Of a stretch of DNA of 64,000 nt, positions 1 through 10,911 are shown piece by piece. Both the position numbers and the translations under genes were made by a program. The stretch is from Luzula sylvatica (lineage: Eukaryota; Streptophyta; Magnoliopsida; Poales; Juncaceae): assembly GCA_946800325.1 (NCBI GenBank), contig OX326960.1:51393355-51457354 (forward strand), read 5' to 3'. Position 1 is the stretch's first letter. Every line of letters begins with the position of its first letter. The notes under the pieces were generated by a model. It was not told the DNA's origin. It worked only from the letters and a program-made list of their open reading frames with translations, and did not search any database.

Positions 1-5
1 GTAAA

Positions 6-425
6 ATGGTCAATTTGTCAAATAACCTAAAACTAGACAGTCAAGATGTTGAAAATCTAACCGGAAAAACTCTTAAAACTAATTTTGAAAAAGAACAACA
101 AAAACAACTAATTGTTTATGATAATAAATCATCATTACCTAATTTCCTGGATTCAATAATTAATAAAAAACCAGAAACAGTAGAAAATGATTTAAATGAT
201 TTCAATAAATTAGAAACAAATACTGAAATTATAGAACCAGTTGAAGGAAATGATTTAAATCAAATTTCAAATCAAGATGAAAATAACATTGACATAATTA
301 GGGTTGAGCCATTAAGCATCAACTCAGAAAACACTATGGGGGGGGGGGGGGGGGGGGGGGAATTTTCTAATAATGCAAGGGGAAATTTTTTTAGAAAATT
401 CAGAAATAAATACCTGGAAATTTAA
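6..425 (+). pseudogene. LINE ORF1-like fragment
   Basis: An open frame of 139 codons at the upstream end of the LINE, rich in Asn, Asp, Glu and Lys. I recognise no RNA-binding or zinc-knuckle motif, so ORF1 is assigned by position only. It contains a run of 23 G (338-360) read as glycines. Homopolymer slippage or a sequencing error there could have altered the frame. A related coding stretch with a basic RRSTRLSNK-type motif follows at about 655-690 in another frame, after a 20-A run at 473-492. The M at position 6 is probably internal to a longer protein that starts outside the window. Confidence 0.45.
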
Positions 426-731
426 CCAAGGAATCTTGCCCCTAACAATTTTGAATAAGCCTCAAATTCCTGAAAAAAAAAAAAAAAAAAAATTAGTGAT
501 TATTATAAAAAAATTTCACCAGAGTCAAAAAATGATTTTTTAAACATAACACAAATTTCTAGTGAGACCATAACTTCATATTTAAATCAAGTTAATCAAA
601 AACCAACAGAAAATAAATTAAAAAATAAAAGTAAAATAGTAAAAATTGATGAACAAAGAAGAAGTACTAGACTATCAAACAAGCAAGTTAATCACTACCA
701 ATCTCCTATTGAAAAAGCTCAACTTGTTAAG

Positions 732-740
732 TTTAAAGAA
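732..740. repeat. 9-bp target-site duplication TTTAAAGAA, left copy
   Basis: TTTAAAGAA lies directly before the foldback element and is repeated exactly at 1654-1662 after it. Nine bases is the usual duplication length for Mutator-like elements. Confidence 0.9.
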
Positions 741-1653
741 GGGAATTTTTCAAATATAACCAAGTATAAAAAGTTAATTATCAAAATAACCAAGTTTTGA
801 AAAATATTCCAAATTTGTCTTTTGCGGAGTTCCATACCTCGCCGGGCGAGGTATCATTGTGCGCCTTCACTAATCAGGAGTAATTAATGTAGACAAATAA
901 AGGCGCTGAACGAAACATCGCTAGGCTCTAAATGAAACAGCGCCTTAACTTTTTTTGTTATTTTCTGATTTTTTTATGTCAAATTTATTCATACCTCCTC
1001 CAAAATGTACCCACCGAATTCTCCATTATTTAGTTATTATGTTTAATTATATTGATAATTAAGATATATAATTAAATATTCATTAAAATTTATTCGAATT
1101 AATGAATTCGAATAATTATTAATTACGTATTAAGTTAACAACTAACATGTACTGGTTATCATTTTAATTAAATATACTAATTAGAACGTATAAATGTTAT
1201 GGTAAAATTTGGATAATTTCGGTTTGTATATTTAATTAAAATGATAACCAGTAATATACTAATTACGTAATTAATAATTATTCGAATTCATAAATTTGAA
1301 TAAATTTTAATGAATATTTAATTATATATCTTAATTATCAATATAATTAAACATAATAACTAAATAATGGAGAATTCGGTGGGTACATTTTGGAGGAGGT
1401 ATGAATAAATTTAACATAAAAAAATCAGAAAATAACAAAACAAATTGCAGGCGCTGTTTCATTTAGAGCCTAGCGCTGTTTCATTCAACACCTTTATTTG
1501 TCCACATTAATTACTCCTGATTAGTGAAGGCGCACAATGATACCTCACCTGGCGAGGTATGGAACTCCGCAAAAGACAAATTTGGAATATTGTTCAAAAC
1601 TTTGTTATTTTGATAATTAACTTTTTATACTTGGTTATATTTGAAATTTTTCC
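741..1653. mobile_element. Mutator-like foldback (MULE) element, 913 bp, non-autonomous
   Basis: Almost the whole element is one imperfect palindrome. The left arm runs inward from GGGAATTTTTCAAATATAAC; the right arm, read as reverse complement, starts GGAAAAATTTCAAATATAAC. The arms meet near 1190-1210. A 9-bp TSD (732-740 and 1654-1662) is perfect. Terminal G residues, long terminal inverted repeats and the 9-bp TSD fit the Mutator superfamily. There is no transposase. The arms contain an AGGCGCT/AGCGCC-type motif and a shared ACCTCGCC(G)GGCGAGGT palindrome that differs slightly between arms. The element lies inside the LINE and is therefore younger than it. Confidence 0.88.
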
Positions 1654-1894
1654 TTTAAAGAAATTCAAAAAGATAGGTCTAAAAGGAATAAATTTAATAA
1701 ACAAAATATCACAGAAATAAAACCTTTAAACTTAGAGGGTAAATTAGGGATTTTTGATAAAAATGAAATAGAGGAATTATTATCCTCCACAGAAATAGAT
1801 ATAAATGATGAAATTAAAGATAAAATCAATAATTTAGTACATGAACAAAGTACTTAGTACTTGTTCATATCAAGAGGAGAAATTAAATACTTAA

Positions 1895-1981
1895 ATGTTA
1901 TACAAAAAATTAAAAATATTGTCATGGAATGTCAGAGGAATAAATGCAACAGAAAAAAAATGTATGCAACAAAAATCTTAG
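1895..1981 (+). pseudogene. LINE ORF2 start: first codons of the APE-type endonuclease
   Basis: ATG at 1895 opens a 28-codon frame containing LSWNVRGIN, the typical N-terminal strand of the APE-like endonuclease of plant LINEs. It ends at TAG (1979-1981). The sequence then passes directly into reverse transcriptase homology in another frame, so several hundred codons of endonuclease and linker have been deleted at this point. Confidence 0.7.
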
Positions 1982-2844
1982 GGTTATTTAATAAAAATGC
2001 ACACAAGGGATTATCAAAATTCAATACTTCATATATTGCATTAATACCAAAAAAAGAAGATGTTATTGAGCCTAAAGATTTTAGGCCAATTAGTTTAATT
2101 TCAAGTATGCAAAGGCTTTTTTCAAAAAATTTATCTAACAGAATAAATAATGACATGAATAAAATGATTTCAGAAAACCAGTTGGGATTTTTAAAGGGTA
2201 GGAATATAGCAGAAAATTATGTTTATTCTAGGGAAATTCTGTGCTTATCAAATAAGAAAAAAATACCCTTAATTATTTTAAAATTGGACATTCATAAAGC
2301 CTTTGATAGTATTTCATGGGATTTTCTAATTAAAGTAATGGAAGTGAGAGGATTTTAATTTTTTATTATAAATTGGATTAAATATTCTGTATTACCAGGA
2401 ACAACAAGAATAATATTAAATGGAATTCCTGGTAAACATATACACCTAAAAAGAGGATTAAAACAAGGAGATCCAACTTCAACACATCTATTTTTGTTAA
2501 TTATGGATGTGCTATCAATTTTACTGGAAAAATTGAGTGAAAAAAACTTTATTTCAAAACCAATTCAAAATATATATACTAGTTTATTTTTTGCAGATGA
2601 CTCAATATTATGTATAAAATCAAATTTAACTAATATTAAAAGAATAAAATATATGTTAAATTTATTTGGTCAAGAATCAGGGTTAAAAATGAATTATCAT
2701 AAATCTGAAATTATAGGAATGAATATAAATGATGAATTATTAAATACCATTTCCCAAGAGTTAGAATGTAATACTGGAAATTTCCCTATCAACTATTTAG
2801 GGTTACCTCTACACTATAAAAAACCCTCAAAAATGATTACTTAA
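1982..2844 (+). pseudogene. LINE reverse transcriptase, N-terminal and central part, broken
   Basis: Reverse transcriptase fingers and palm. The visible blocks are FIALIPKK-like (YIALIPKKED), DFRPISLIS, LKLDIHKAFDS (motif A, catalytic Asp), a QGDP block (motif B) and FFADDS (motif C, catalytic Asp pair). A TAA at 2356-2358 interrupts the frame between motifs A and B; the same frame resumes and runs to 2844. The downstream part continues in another frame, so at least one indel lies near 2830-2850. In a working element this enzyme copies element RNA at a nicked target in the nucleus. Confidence 0.85.
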
Positions 2845-4592
2845 AAATAATTGAAAAAATTACTGATAAATTAAATGGTTGGAAAGGAAGTTTGTTAAGT
2901 AAATCTGGTAGATTAGTTCTAATGAATTCAGTTTTGACTTCAATGCCCATATATTATTTTAATGTTTTTAAATTTCCTAAATGGGTATTAAATGAAATAG
3001 ATAAAATCAGGAAACTATTTTTGTGGAAAGGAAATAATAAAATAGGGTATAATTTAGTTGATTGGAACATTGTTTGTCAGACAAAGGAAAAAGGGGGTTT
3101 AGGGGTTTTAAATCTACAAATTTTTAATAAAGTATTACTGACAAAATGGTTATGGTTATATTTTAATTCAGAAGGGAAATTAGATTGGTTTAACTTATTA
3201 GAAAATCCTTTAAATCAAGAAATAAATCAAACAAATCATCTAAAAATTTTCTATTTCTGGAATGATGTGCTTAAAAATTATGATTTCTTCAACCAAAGTC
3301 TAAATGTCATCATAGGAAATGGTACCAGTGCAAATTTTTGGAAATCAAAATGGTGTCAAAAACCTTTAATATTTAAATTTAAAGAACTTTACTCATTTTC
3401 AGAAAATAAATATGGGACAATACATTATTTTTATAATGCTATGCAAGAAAATAATCTTTATACAAGTTTAGGATTGCATGTACCTTTATCATTAGTAGCA
3501 CAGTCACAATTTGATGAATTAGAAACAATTTGCAACTCCCTTAACCTTAATCCATCTCAGAAGGATGTGTTTAAATGGTCCTGGACAGGAAATGGGAAAT
3601 ATTCATGTGAAAATGCATATAAAATATTATCAAATGGAGTATATATTAAAGCAAAATTCTTTTCAATATGGAAAATCAAAATAGAATTAAAAATTAAATT
3701 ATTTGTATGGCTGATATATCTAAAAAAATTACTAACCTTAGATAATCTTAAAAAGAAGGGATGGTTTCTTCCAAATAGATGTGTCTTGTGCCTAAAAACA
3801 GAAGAAAATATAAATCATTTAACATGCCAGTGTATTTTTGTGAACTCAATTTGGAATAAATTACATGAAATTTTAGGGATCAAAATGAATAATTTAAAAA
3901 ATTCACTGGATATATTAATAGACAGATATGAATCAATGGAGTATAAAATACTAATTTCAATCTTTTTATATAAAATTTGGCTAGAAAGATGCAATAGAAC
4001 ATTTACTAATAAAAAATTATCTGACTGGCAAATAATAGATCATATAATATATGAATACAAGTTAAACATATTAGTTAATAATGGTGAAAATTACAAAAAT
4101 ATATATAATGAAATATACACCAACAGAAATAGAAGGCCAAATTCATCAAACTCTCAAAATTCAAATTCAATCTCAGATTCAAATGAAGATTATTCAGTTA
4201 CAGAAATAAATTCAGATGGAAATTCTTTGGATCAATCTACAATTTTAGAAATTAACTACACTAATCATTTTAATAATGCAGAAGAAATGGAGCAAGAAGG
4301 AATTTCAGTTGAAGAAGGAATTTGGTTGTTTAATGAAGACATGAATGTTGTAGAAAGGCGAGCAGAAGAATTAAATCGATCGAATCGAACGAAAGATAGT
4401 ACCTTTACGATAAGAAGAACTGTTGAAGAACTGGAGAGCTTGATTGGAACCTTCGTGCCAGAAGAGCAACCCCAAATTGCTCCAAATCCTGATGAAGATG
4501 AAAGGCGATTATTGTTAATTGGGGAGAATTTAGAAGAACTAGGGTTCAGTGAATTTCAGCAAATAGATGAACTTACAACAATGATGGATTGA
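2845..4592 (+). pseudogene. LINE ORF2 C-terminal part: RT thumb and zf-RVT-like domain
   Basis: An open frame of about 570 codons continues the RT with the SGRLVLMNSVL and IDKIRKLFLWKG blocks typical of plant LINEs. Near 3779-3830 comes a Cys/His cluster (CVLCLKTEENINHLTCQC) matching zf-RVT. The last 130 residues or so (from about 4120) are acidic, rich in Glu, Asn and Ser, and not recognised. The frame is intact over this whole stretch, in contrast to the damaged N-terminal half. The true start is not here; this is the continuation of the frame-shifted RT. Confidence 0.85.
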
Positions 4593-4682
4593 AGATGATT
4601 GGCGATCGTGCACAGCAATTTGAAGAGAAGATCGAAGAAAGATGCAAAGCGGGAAGAACTATGCGGTTATCCGGCCTAAACC

Positions 4683-4840
4683 GTTCTTCATAATCCAGGA
4701 TTCTCTGACTCCATTTACAGGGTCGCATCTAATCCAGGAGTCCAATTCCAGATTTCTTAGTGTTCTTCATAATCCAGGAATCTCTGAATTCATTTACAGG
4801 GTCGCATCTAATCCAGGAGTCCAATTTCAGAATTCTTAGA
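4683..4840. repeat. 79-bp direct repeat, two copies, in the LINE 3' region
   Basis: Copies 4683-4761 and 4762-4840 both begin GTTCTTCATAATCCAGGA and differ at only a few positions. They lie between the ORF2 stop and the poly-A tract. Confidence 0.85.
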
Positions 4841-5104
4841 GTTTAAAAAATAAGGATTTCATATCCAGGAAAAAGAATTCAGGGACTATTAAGTTAGGTT
4901 TTTTTTATGGTTGTGTTGTGTTTAGTTTAGTTAATCAAGCTATAAGAAGGTATTAGGATTTAGTGACTTTTAGCTAGAGTAGGACAATACCTTCAATTAT
5001 ACTTGCTAAATTCATGTAAAAACTCAAATTAATACATGAATTATTAAATATAAGTAGGACATAAGAGGCTATTCTATTATTCTCAAAAAAAAAAAAAAAA
5101 AAAA

Positions 5105-7213
5105 TTTGTTAGGTTATGTAATAATTCATATGCAATATTTTTATTTTAATTAGTATAATTTTACGGTTTTTCCTCGCTTATGATTCTTCCACGTCACCTC
5201 TTAGATTATGACCGTTTGATGATGATATTGCATGTGGGTCGTTCATTATGTTTGCTTGATGGATGTATTGTCCGCCATTTGATGGCGATATTGTATCTGG
5301 ACCCTTCTTGATGGATGGATTGTCAACCACTTGATTTGGTGTGGTTTTCATAACCCATTTTCATCTTATCGTCATGGGTTAGTGGGGGTGTATTTTGTTG
5401 CATGATCTTGGTTTATGTATGTATGATGTTTGCTCTTTGTTACTTTGCGTGTGACAAGTCCATTCACTAAAATATACTATACTAATATACTAATTAAAAT
5501 GTGCTTTTCGGCCATTTTGGTATGCCATTGCTGCTCATTGTAATTAGAACCTCCTCTTTTCTACTTGGTGGTGTCTACGGTTTGGGGGTGCCTTGCTTCT
5601 TCGTTTTTTTCTTCTTGGTTTTGCTGGTTAGTACTTCTTCTTTGTTAAATGTCTTTTTGCTATTTTAGTGTATGCGCCATGTTATGGCCTAGGATTGTTT
5701 TTTTCTGTTGTTAGTTGCTGTTTCTGTTCTCGGTGGGACGTTGGTTGGTCCGGTTAAGTTGTTCTCACAGTACTGGTGGATTTGTTATCGTTTGAATGTG
5801 CTATATTATTTCTTTTCGATATATTGTTCAGCTTTTATTGTTGGACTTGCATATACTGTACGCGGTACGCGTGTTCGTTTTGGCGGGGCCACTATGCGAA
5901 AAAGACTCAAATTGATTTGCTCATTATCTCATTTTGTGACTCAATTTTTGGGATACTTCATTTTTTGGTTATGCTGAGTTCTTCTTTTTTCTTTCTTTTG
6001 TTTTTTTTTTGGTTTTCTATGTTTTTTGCTTTTTATTAATTTTTTTGTTAAGTTCTTCTTTTTTCTTTCTTTCGATCTTCAAATGGATGGACGACGAGGT
6101 CGTTCACTAGAGTAGTATTCGATGTGCGCCACACAATTATGACAGTGTTGCATTTGGCTGATGTCATGCAATCTGCGCGGTTTCTAAATATGTTTCGTCA
6201 AGTTGGTTGGTCGTTCTTGGATTCTTCTGGTATTTCGATTATTAGATATGATGGTTGGTGATCTGTAATTGTTTTTTATAGGGGTGTTGGAAAAATATAA
6301 CAATTATCTTATTTTATGCTTTATTAGGACCGCACTCAGCTATGCCACTTGAAGACATTTTGGATCTGAACGATCGTTTATATTTTGTCACAAATATCGT
6401 TAGTTTATGTTTAGTTAGTCATGTCGTTTTTGTGAATTCGTCCAACCGTTTACCTTTTGTGCAAGATATCGTCAATCTGTATGTAGTAAGGAGCAACACT
6501 TTATGCCTAAGAACATCATATTTTGTTTAGAGGACTTTTTAAAAATCTATTTGTCCTCCATTTGTCTATGTACTGAAAACAACAAGCCGATAAATATCGA
6601 TACATACAATGCAATAATAACCAATTCCATCATAAAAAATTAGGACACATATTCTAAATTGTCTGATGCCATTTTAAAAATCTATTTGTCCTCCATTTGT
6701 CCTCCATTTGTCTTAATTGTCTGATGCCAACTATTCTAAATTGACATGATCATCATAGATCGAGATCCTTCCATGAATCAGGACACAAATTTACATGATC
6801 ATCCTCGATCGAGATCCTTTCAGGAATCGCGGCACCTTAATATGATACAATTTTGTCCGAGATAACATAAGGTACAAACAAAATTAGAATAACAAGTTTA
6901 TTTCAATGCAGCCAATTTTGATTGTGGTGTTGGCATCTCGATTGGATTGACGTGGATACAATTTTTTTTGAAATGAAACATAATCCATGAAATATGAATA
7001 TTATCGGGTTTTTTTTTTTTTATTTGTGATACCAATAAATTTTAAACCCTTAATTTTTAATAAACATTTTATCACTAAACCAAAAAATCATTTTTTTTTA
7101 ATTAATTAGCCTATAGACCCCCACCCCCTACTCCTATCCATACCCCTATTCCTACTCCTGCCCTTACCTTACCTTTTACTCCCACCCTACTAGACTACCC
7201 ATGTTTGTTTTTA
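5105..7213. other. Spacer without a recognisable gene
   Basis: AT-rich sequence with T-rich, low-complexity stretches (about 5970-6070). A motif of the form CTATTTGTCCTCCATTTGTC is repeated at about 6548-6570 and 6680-6715. The short open frames show no homology I recognise. Confidence 0.5.
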
Positions 7214-7218
7214 ATCTC

Positions 7219-7312
7219 TTTTTTTTTTTTTTTTTTTTCCTAAACCGGGTTCGAACCCTGATATTTTCTTAGGCAGACATGATACCATCCAATGCACTAA
7301 TGTGTTGTGGTG
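7219..7312 (-). mobile_element. tRNA-derived SINE-like unit
   Basis: Read on the minus strand, it has an A-box-like TTAGTGCATTGG (7289-7300), then 29 nt, then a B-box GGGTTCGAACCC (7248-7259). A short body follows and ends in 20 A (the T run at 7219-7238). The internal polymerase III promoter layout and A tail fit a short plant SINE or a retroposed tRNA-like sequence. No clear TSD was found. Confidence 0.5.
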
Positions 7313-7579
7313 ACCAAAAGATCATTGGTGGCTACAAATTTGATCATCACTTTGGAAGAGGAGTGGACACAAGAAATCCGAACATTTCAGCCACGCATGG
7401 TGAAATGACGGTAACCATACATGTATAAAATAAAGAACTTTGAAATTCATATCATCAATATGTGGTGTTAGACTTGGCGGAGAACTGGTCCATTTACAAT
7501 ACTACCATCTAGTTTTAAAAATGATGCATTATTGGTCTTTTATTTTCTTTAACACGTAACAAAATATTAGGTTTAACAC

Positions 7580-7687
7580 GAGTAATGATAGATAAACATA
7601 AATCGACCATAAATTTGACATAAATACATATATTTATGTCATACTTACGCATTTGTATTCGGTTTATGTGTATTTATCATTACTTGA
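7580..7687. mobile_element. MITE, 108 bp, with 8-bp TSD TTTAACAC
   Basis: A palindromic element whose ends contain AGTAATGATA and, on the other side, TATCATTACT. It is flanked by TTTAACAC at 7572-7579 and 7688-7695. The 8-bp TSD suggests the hAT superfamily. Confidence 0.65.
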
Positions 7688-7695
7688 TTTAACAC

Positions 7696-9482
7696 TATCA
7701 GTTAACACAAATTTTAAAACTATGTATAAATTATAATAATTAGTATCTCGAATTTTTTTTTTGAAGCTTGAAAATAACTATGCTAAATAAAAATGATGGT
7801 TTGGAAAAATGATGGGAATAGGAAGATAAATCATTGAACCTTATTAAAGAGCTAAAAATAAATATTATTTGAAAATCAATCAATTATGTTTGACAAATCT
7901 TATCTAATGCACACAATGACGAGACTTGTCTCTGCTAGAAAATACATCCACAAATTATGTTAGTATATTCAAATCATTCGATACTTCACAAATATTATAT
8001 TATATTATATTTTTGTTATAACTAATCAATCTTTCCACGAATTCATTAAAGATCATCCAATTTTTTCTACGTACGTCTCATCGTATGGCGAAAATTGCAT
8101 TTTCTCCTGTTTCTTATTTTGAAATGGGTTAATGAATTTGTGAAGTTGAAATGAAAAATAAACAATTTTGCCCTACGATATGACTTGAAATAAAAATTTA
8201 ACGCTGCAGATATCACAAAAACCGTTACTTTTTTTCTGCTATTTAGTTTACCGACATGTTTTTTTTTTATTTTCTTCCAAAACGAAGTTACACAAAAAAA
8301 AAATTCCAAAGTTTATAACGTAGACAAACTTTTTAACCAGATAAAAAATTTACAAGGGTTGGAGACCAAAAATGACCTGTCCAGACAAAACTTTAAATTA
8401 TTTTTGAAAAGAAATTTAAGAATATGTAATTTTGAAAATCACCTATTATCACTAGAAGCCGAATATTATTCGATTATAATATATGTAACATTGAAATATA
8501 TTTTATATTTTATATATTTTTTAAATAATATAAATAATGATTAGAATTTGAGATGAATATTATATATTTTTTGTAATACACATTTATTATCTCAAAAAAT
8601 AGGTTCATATTAAAAAAAAAACATATATATTCAAAATAAAATACTATATCTACAAATAGTATAAAAACATATTCGTTACGTTTTGATAATTTTAAAAATA
8701 CTATTTTCGGAGATTTATCTTTCTAATTCTTCTATATCTGTGTTTGAAATGCCAGTTATATGTTACTTGGGAATTTTATTATATGGAAAATTCTACAAAG
8801 TCCTCCAATTTCCCCATGAAAATCGTGATGACATCATCATTTTTAATTAACACTCCAATTAACAAGATGAATTAACGATTAATTCATGATTACTAAAAAA
8901 ATAATATGTAATTAAAGTCTCCATCAATTAACGGTTAATTAGAAATATTCAAAAATTAATCATTAAAAATTAATCGTTAAATCCTATATGTTAATTATGA
9001 TGTTAATTAAAAATATCTATGTTATTCGTCTCTCTTTTCCATATCTCCCCACACGACCGGTGCAAATTTTATTATATTCATCTCTAACACATGGCAAACA
9101 AGCATGAGGACATGACAGACGTCAGAAGCGAAGTTGTTCGACGAAAGTGATCGATGCCGTCAAGCTTCATTCAAACAAAGAAGAACGTGGACTTGACTAT
9201 ATTAAAAACAATTTAACAAATGAATTATATATTATGGGGCCACCATAACTCACTCAAACATCCTTGATGACGTGATAAATGTGTTTAATTAAATTGATTA
9301 TAACCATTAATAAAATGAATTAACAGGTTAATTCATCGGTTAATTAAATTAATATGTCAATTAAAATATACTAAAATTAACATATTAAAATAAATTGACG
9401 TATTAAATTAAACTCGTTAATTAAACTTAATTTAAATGTTAATCAATGTGACTAGTTTCAACTTACCTACCTCATCAAAAGT
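7696..9482. other. AT-rich spacer upstream of the first esterase gene
   Basis: No gene seen. At about 8790-8850 there is a segment (AAAATCGTGATGACATCATC) that reappears in inverted form at about 13926-13975. This suggests that both are ends of one MITE family. Many TTAATTAA-type repeats occur at 8840-9440. Confidence 0.45.
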
Positions 9483-9582
9483 GTGTTGGGATGAGATTCG
9501 GGGCAGAGCATATTTTCCTTTTAACAAAAGAAGTGTTGGAATGAGATTTGGGGACAGAGTATATTTTCCCCTAAACAAAAGA
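9483..9582. repeat. 50-bp tandem duplication just upstream of the first esterase start codon
   Basis: Copies 9483-9532 and 9533-9582 share GTGTTGGRATGAGATT and a following CAGAGYATATTTTCC block. The second copy ends about 25 bp before the ATG at 9608, so the pair lies in the core promoter or 5' UTR. Confidence 0.75.
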
Positions 9583-9607
9583 GCAAAGTAAGTAGTTTGG
9601 GAGGAGA

Positions 9608-10158
9608 ATGGAAGAGATGAAGAAGGAAGATGAGAAGAAACACATCATTCTCGTCCATGGAGCTGGTGTTGGAGCGTGGTGTTGGTACAAAGTGGCGACT
9701 CAACTACGATCTGCAGGGTACCGTGTCACCGTGCCGGACATGGCTGCTGCTGGCAGAGACGGAAGACCTCTGACTCAAATAGCGACCTTTCAGGAGTACT
9801 CTAAACCTTTGCATGATATCTTGCAATCGCTTCCTCATGGGGAAAAGGTTATTCTGGTTGGGCATAGCTTGGGAGGTATCGATATATCTTTGGCCATGGA
9901 GGAATTTCCTGAAAAGATATATGGTGCTGTGTTCGTCACGGCCTTCTTGCCTGATTGTAACAACAAGACTTCATATGTAATTGAAAAGGTACTAGTATAT
10001 TATCATCATATTTACTTGAGTAAACATTTCATCAAATTTTGCCCCGCATCAACGAGGAGGGACAATAATTCTGGGAGGATTACCGTGAAAAGTTTCAAAT
10101 TTTTTTCGAGGAGCGGTTGTATGTAAATTTTCAATTTTATCATAAAATACACAGCACA

Positions 10159-10205
<47 letters not shown>

Positions 10206-10797
10206 TATCGTTCAAAAATTTAAGGAGGACAACTGCCCCCCTCTTCTCTAGTTCTTTAATATATCCGTCACTGCAAACAATTCTAATTTATGCATGACTG
10301 TTAAATGATGTAGATTATTCAAGGAGTAAGTTTGTCGATATGGATGGACACCAAGTTCGATTCGTACAGTATCGAAGACAAAGTTATATCAACAATATTA
10401 TATGGACCAGAATTTTATGGATCCAAGCTCAGCCAGCTCTGCTCACCAGAAGTATTTACAAATAAAATACAGTAATTACTTGTAAATTAAATTTCAACAT
10501 TAACTATGGTTACAGGATATCACACTGGGATTAAGCTTGATTAGAGCTGGATCATTGTTCATCGAAAATTTGCAGAGTCGACCACCTTTGTCTAAGAACC
10601 GTTACGGCTCGGTAGATAATTTTTACATCGTGTGTGCTCAGGATTTGGCTATTACGGAAGAATCTCAAAATTGGATGACGGATAACTATCCAGTCAAGGA
10701 GGTTAAGAGAATCGAAAACGCTGATCATATGGCCATGCTATCGGCGCCCAACGAGTTGAGCAAGTGTATTTTGGAATTTGCTTCCTTGTATTCTTGA
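9608..10797 (+). CDS. Methylesterase-type alpha/beta hydrolase (SABP2/MES family), gene 1
   Basis: Three exons: 9608-9988, 10314-10451 and 10516-10797. All junctions are GT-AG and phase 0. They give a 266-residue protein, the usual length for this plant family. The oxyanion region LVHGAGVGAWCW lies near residues 15-26. The nucleophile elbow VGHSLGG puts Ser at 87. CAQDLAI gives Asp216 and NADHMAML gives His244, so the triad is complete. No signal peptide or membrane segment is visible; a cytosolic enzyme is likely. Family members hydrolyse methyl esters such as methyl salicylate, methyl jasmonate or methyl-IAA; some are polyneuridine aldehyde esterases or hydroxynitrile lyases. The substrate cannot be read from sequence. 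Exon 2 is unusual: it begins IIQGVSLSIWMDTKF and lacks the acidic/proline run common there. A second in-frame Met at residue 4 could also start translation. Its tandem paralogue is at 22821. Confidence 0.92.
10025..10273. mobile_element. Degenerate MITE-like insert in intron 1 of esterase gene 1
   Basis: The sequence resembles the insert in intron 1 of the second esterase gene (23294-23497). It ends CCGTCACTG, the reverse complement of a CAGTGRCGG terminus typical of plant hAT MITEs. The left end is eroded. A (TA)n run at about 10161-10204 has expanded inside it. Confidence 0.5.
10161..10204. repeat. (TA)n microsatellite in intron 1
   Basis: About 22 uninterrupted TA units inside the first intron of esterase gene 1. 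Confidence 0.95.
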
Positions 10798-10882
10798 GAA
10801 ACAAAAACTAATTTTAGTAATTGTCAGTAATGTTTGGTTGTTTTACGAGAATAATTTCATGATCGGTGTAATTGAATATTTC

Positions 10883-10911
10883 GCCAATAAATTTGTAAAT
10901 GGACAATAAAT
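10883..10911 (+). promoter_or_regulatory. Candidate polyadenylation signals of esterase gene 1
   Basis: Two AATAAA-type hexamers (CCAATAAATTTG and CAATAAATTG) lie about 90-115 bp after the stop codon. Confidence 0.5.

Larger units (their letters stand above)
1..5104 (+). mobile_element. Degenerate LINE (non-LTR) retrotransposon, 5' end outside the window
   Basis: A plus-strand LINE remnant that ends in a run of 20 A (5085-5104). It holds an ORF1-like piece, a few codons of an endonuclease start, a reverse transcriptase and a zf-RVT-type C-terminal domain, in the order of plant L1-type elements. It cannot be active: the endonuclease core is missing, the RT has an in-frame stop (2356-2358) and a frame change near 2845, and a Mutator-like element splits the upstream part at 741-1653. 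Joining the two copies of that element's TSD leaves the flanking LINE reading frame open, so the LINE was there first. The target-site duplication cannot be checked because the 5' end lies outside the window. Confidence 0.85.

Noticed and set aside
9608..10126. Reading the first esterase as a truncated pseudogene because its first open frame ends early
   Set aside because: Clean GT-AG junctions in phase 0 join three exons into a full-length protein with an intact triad.
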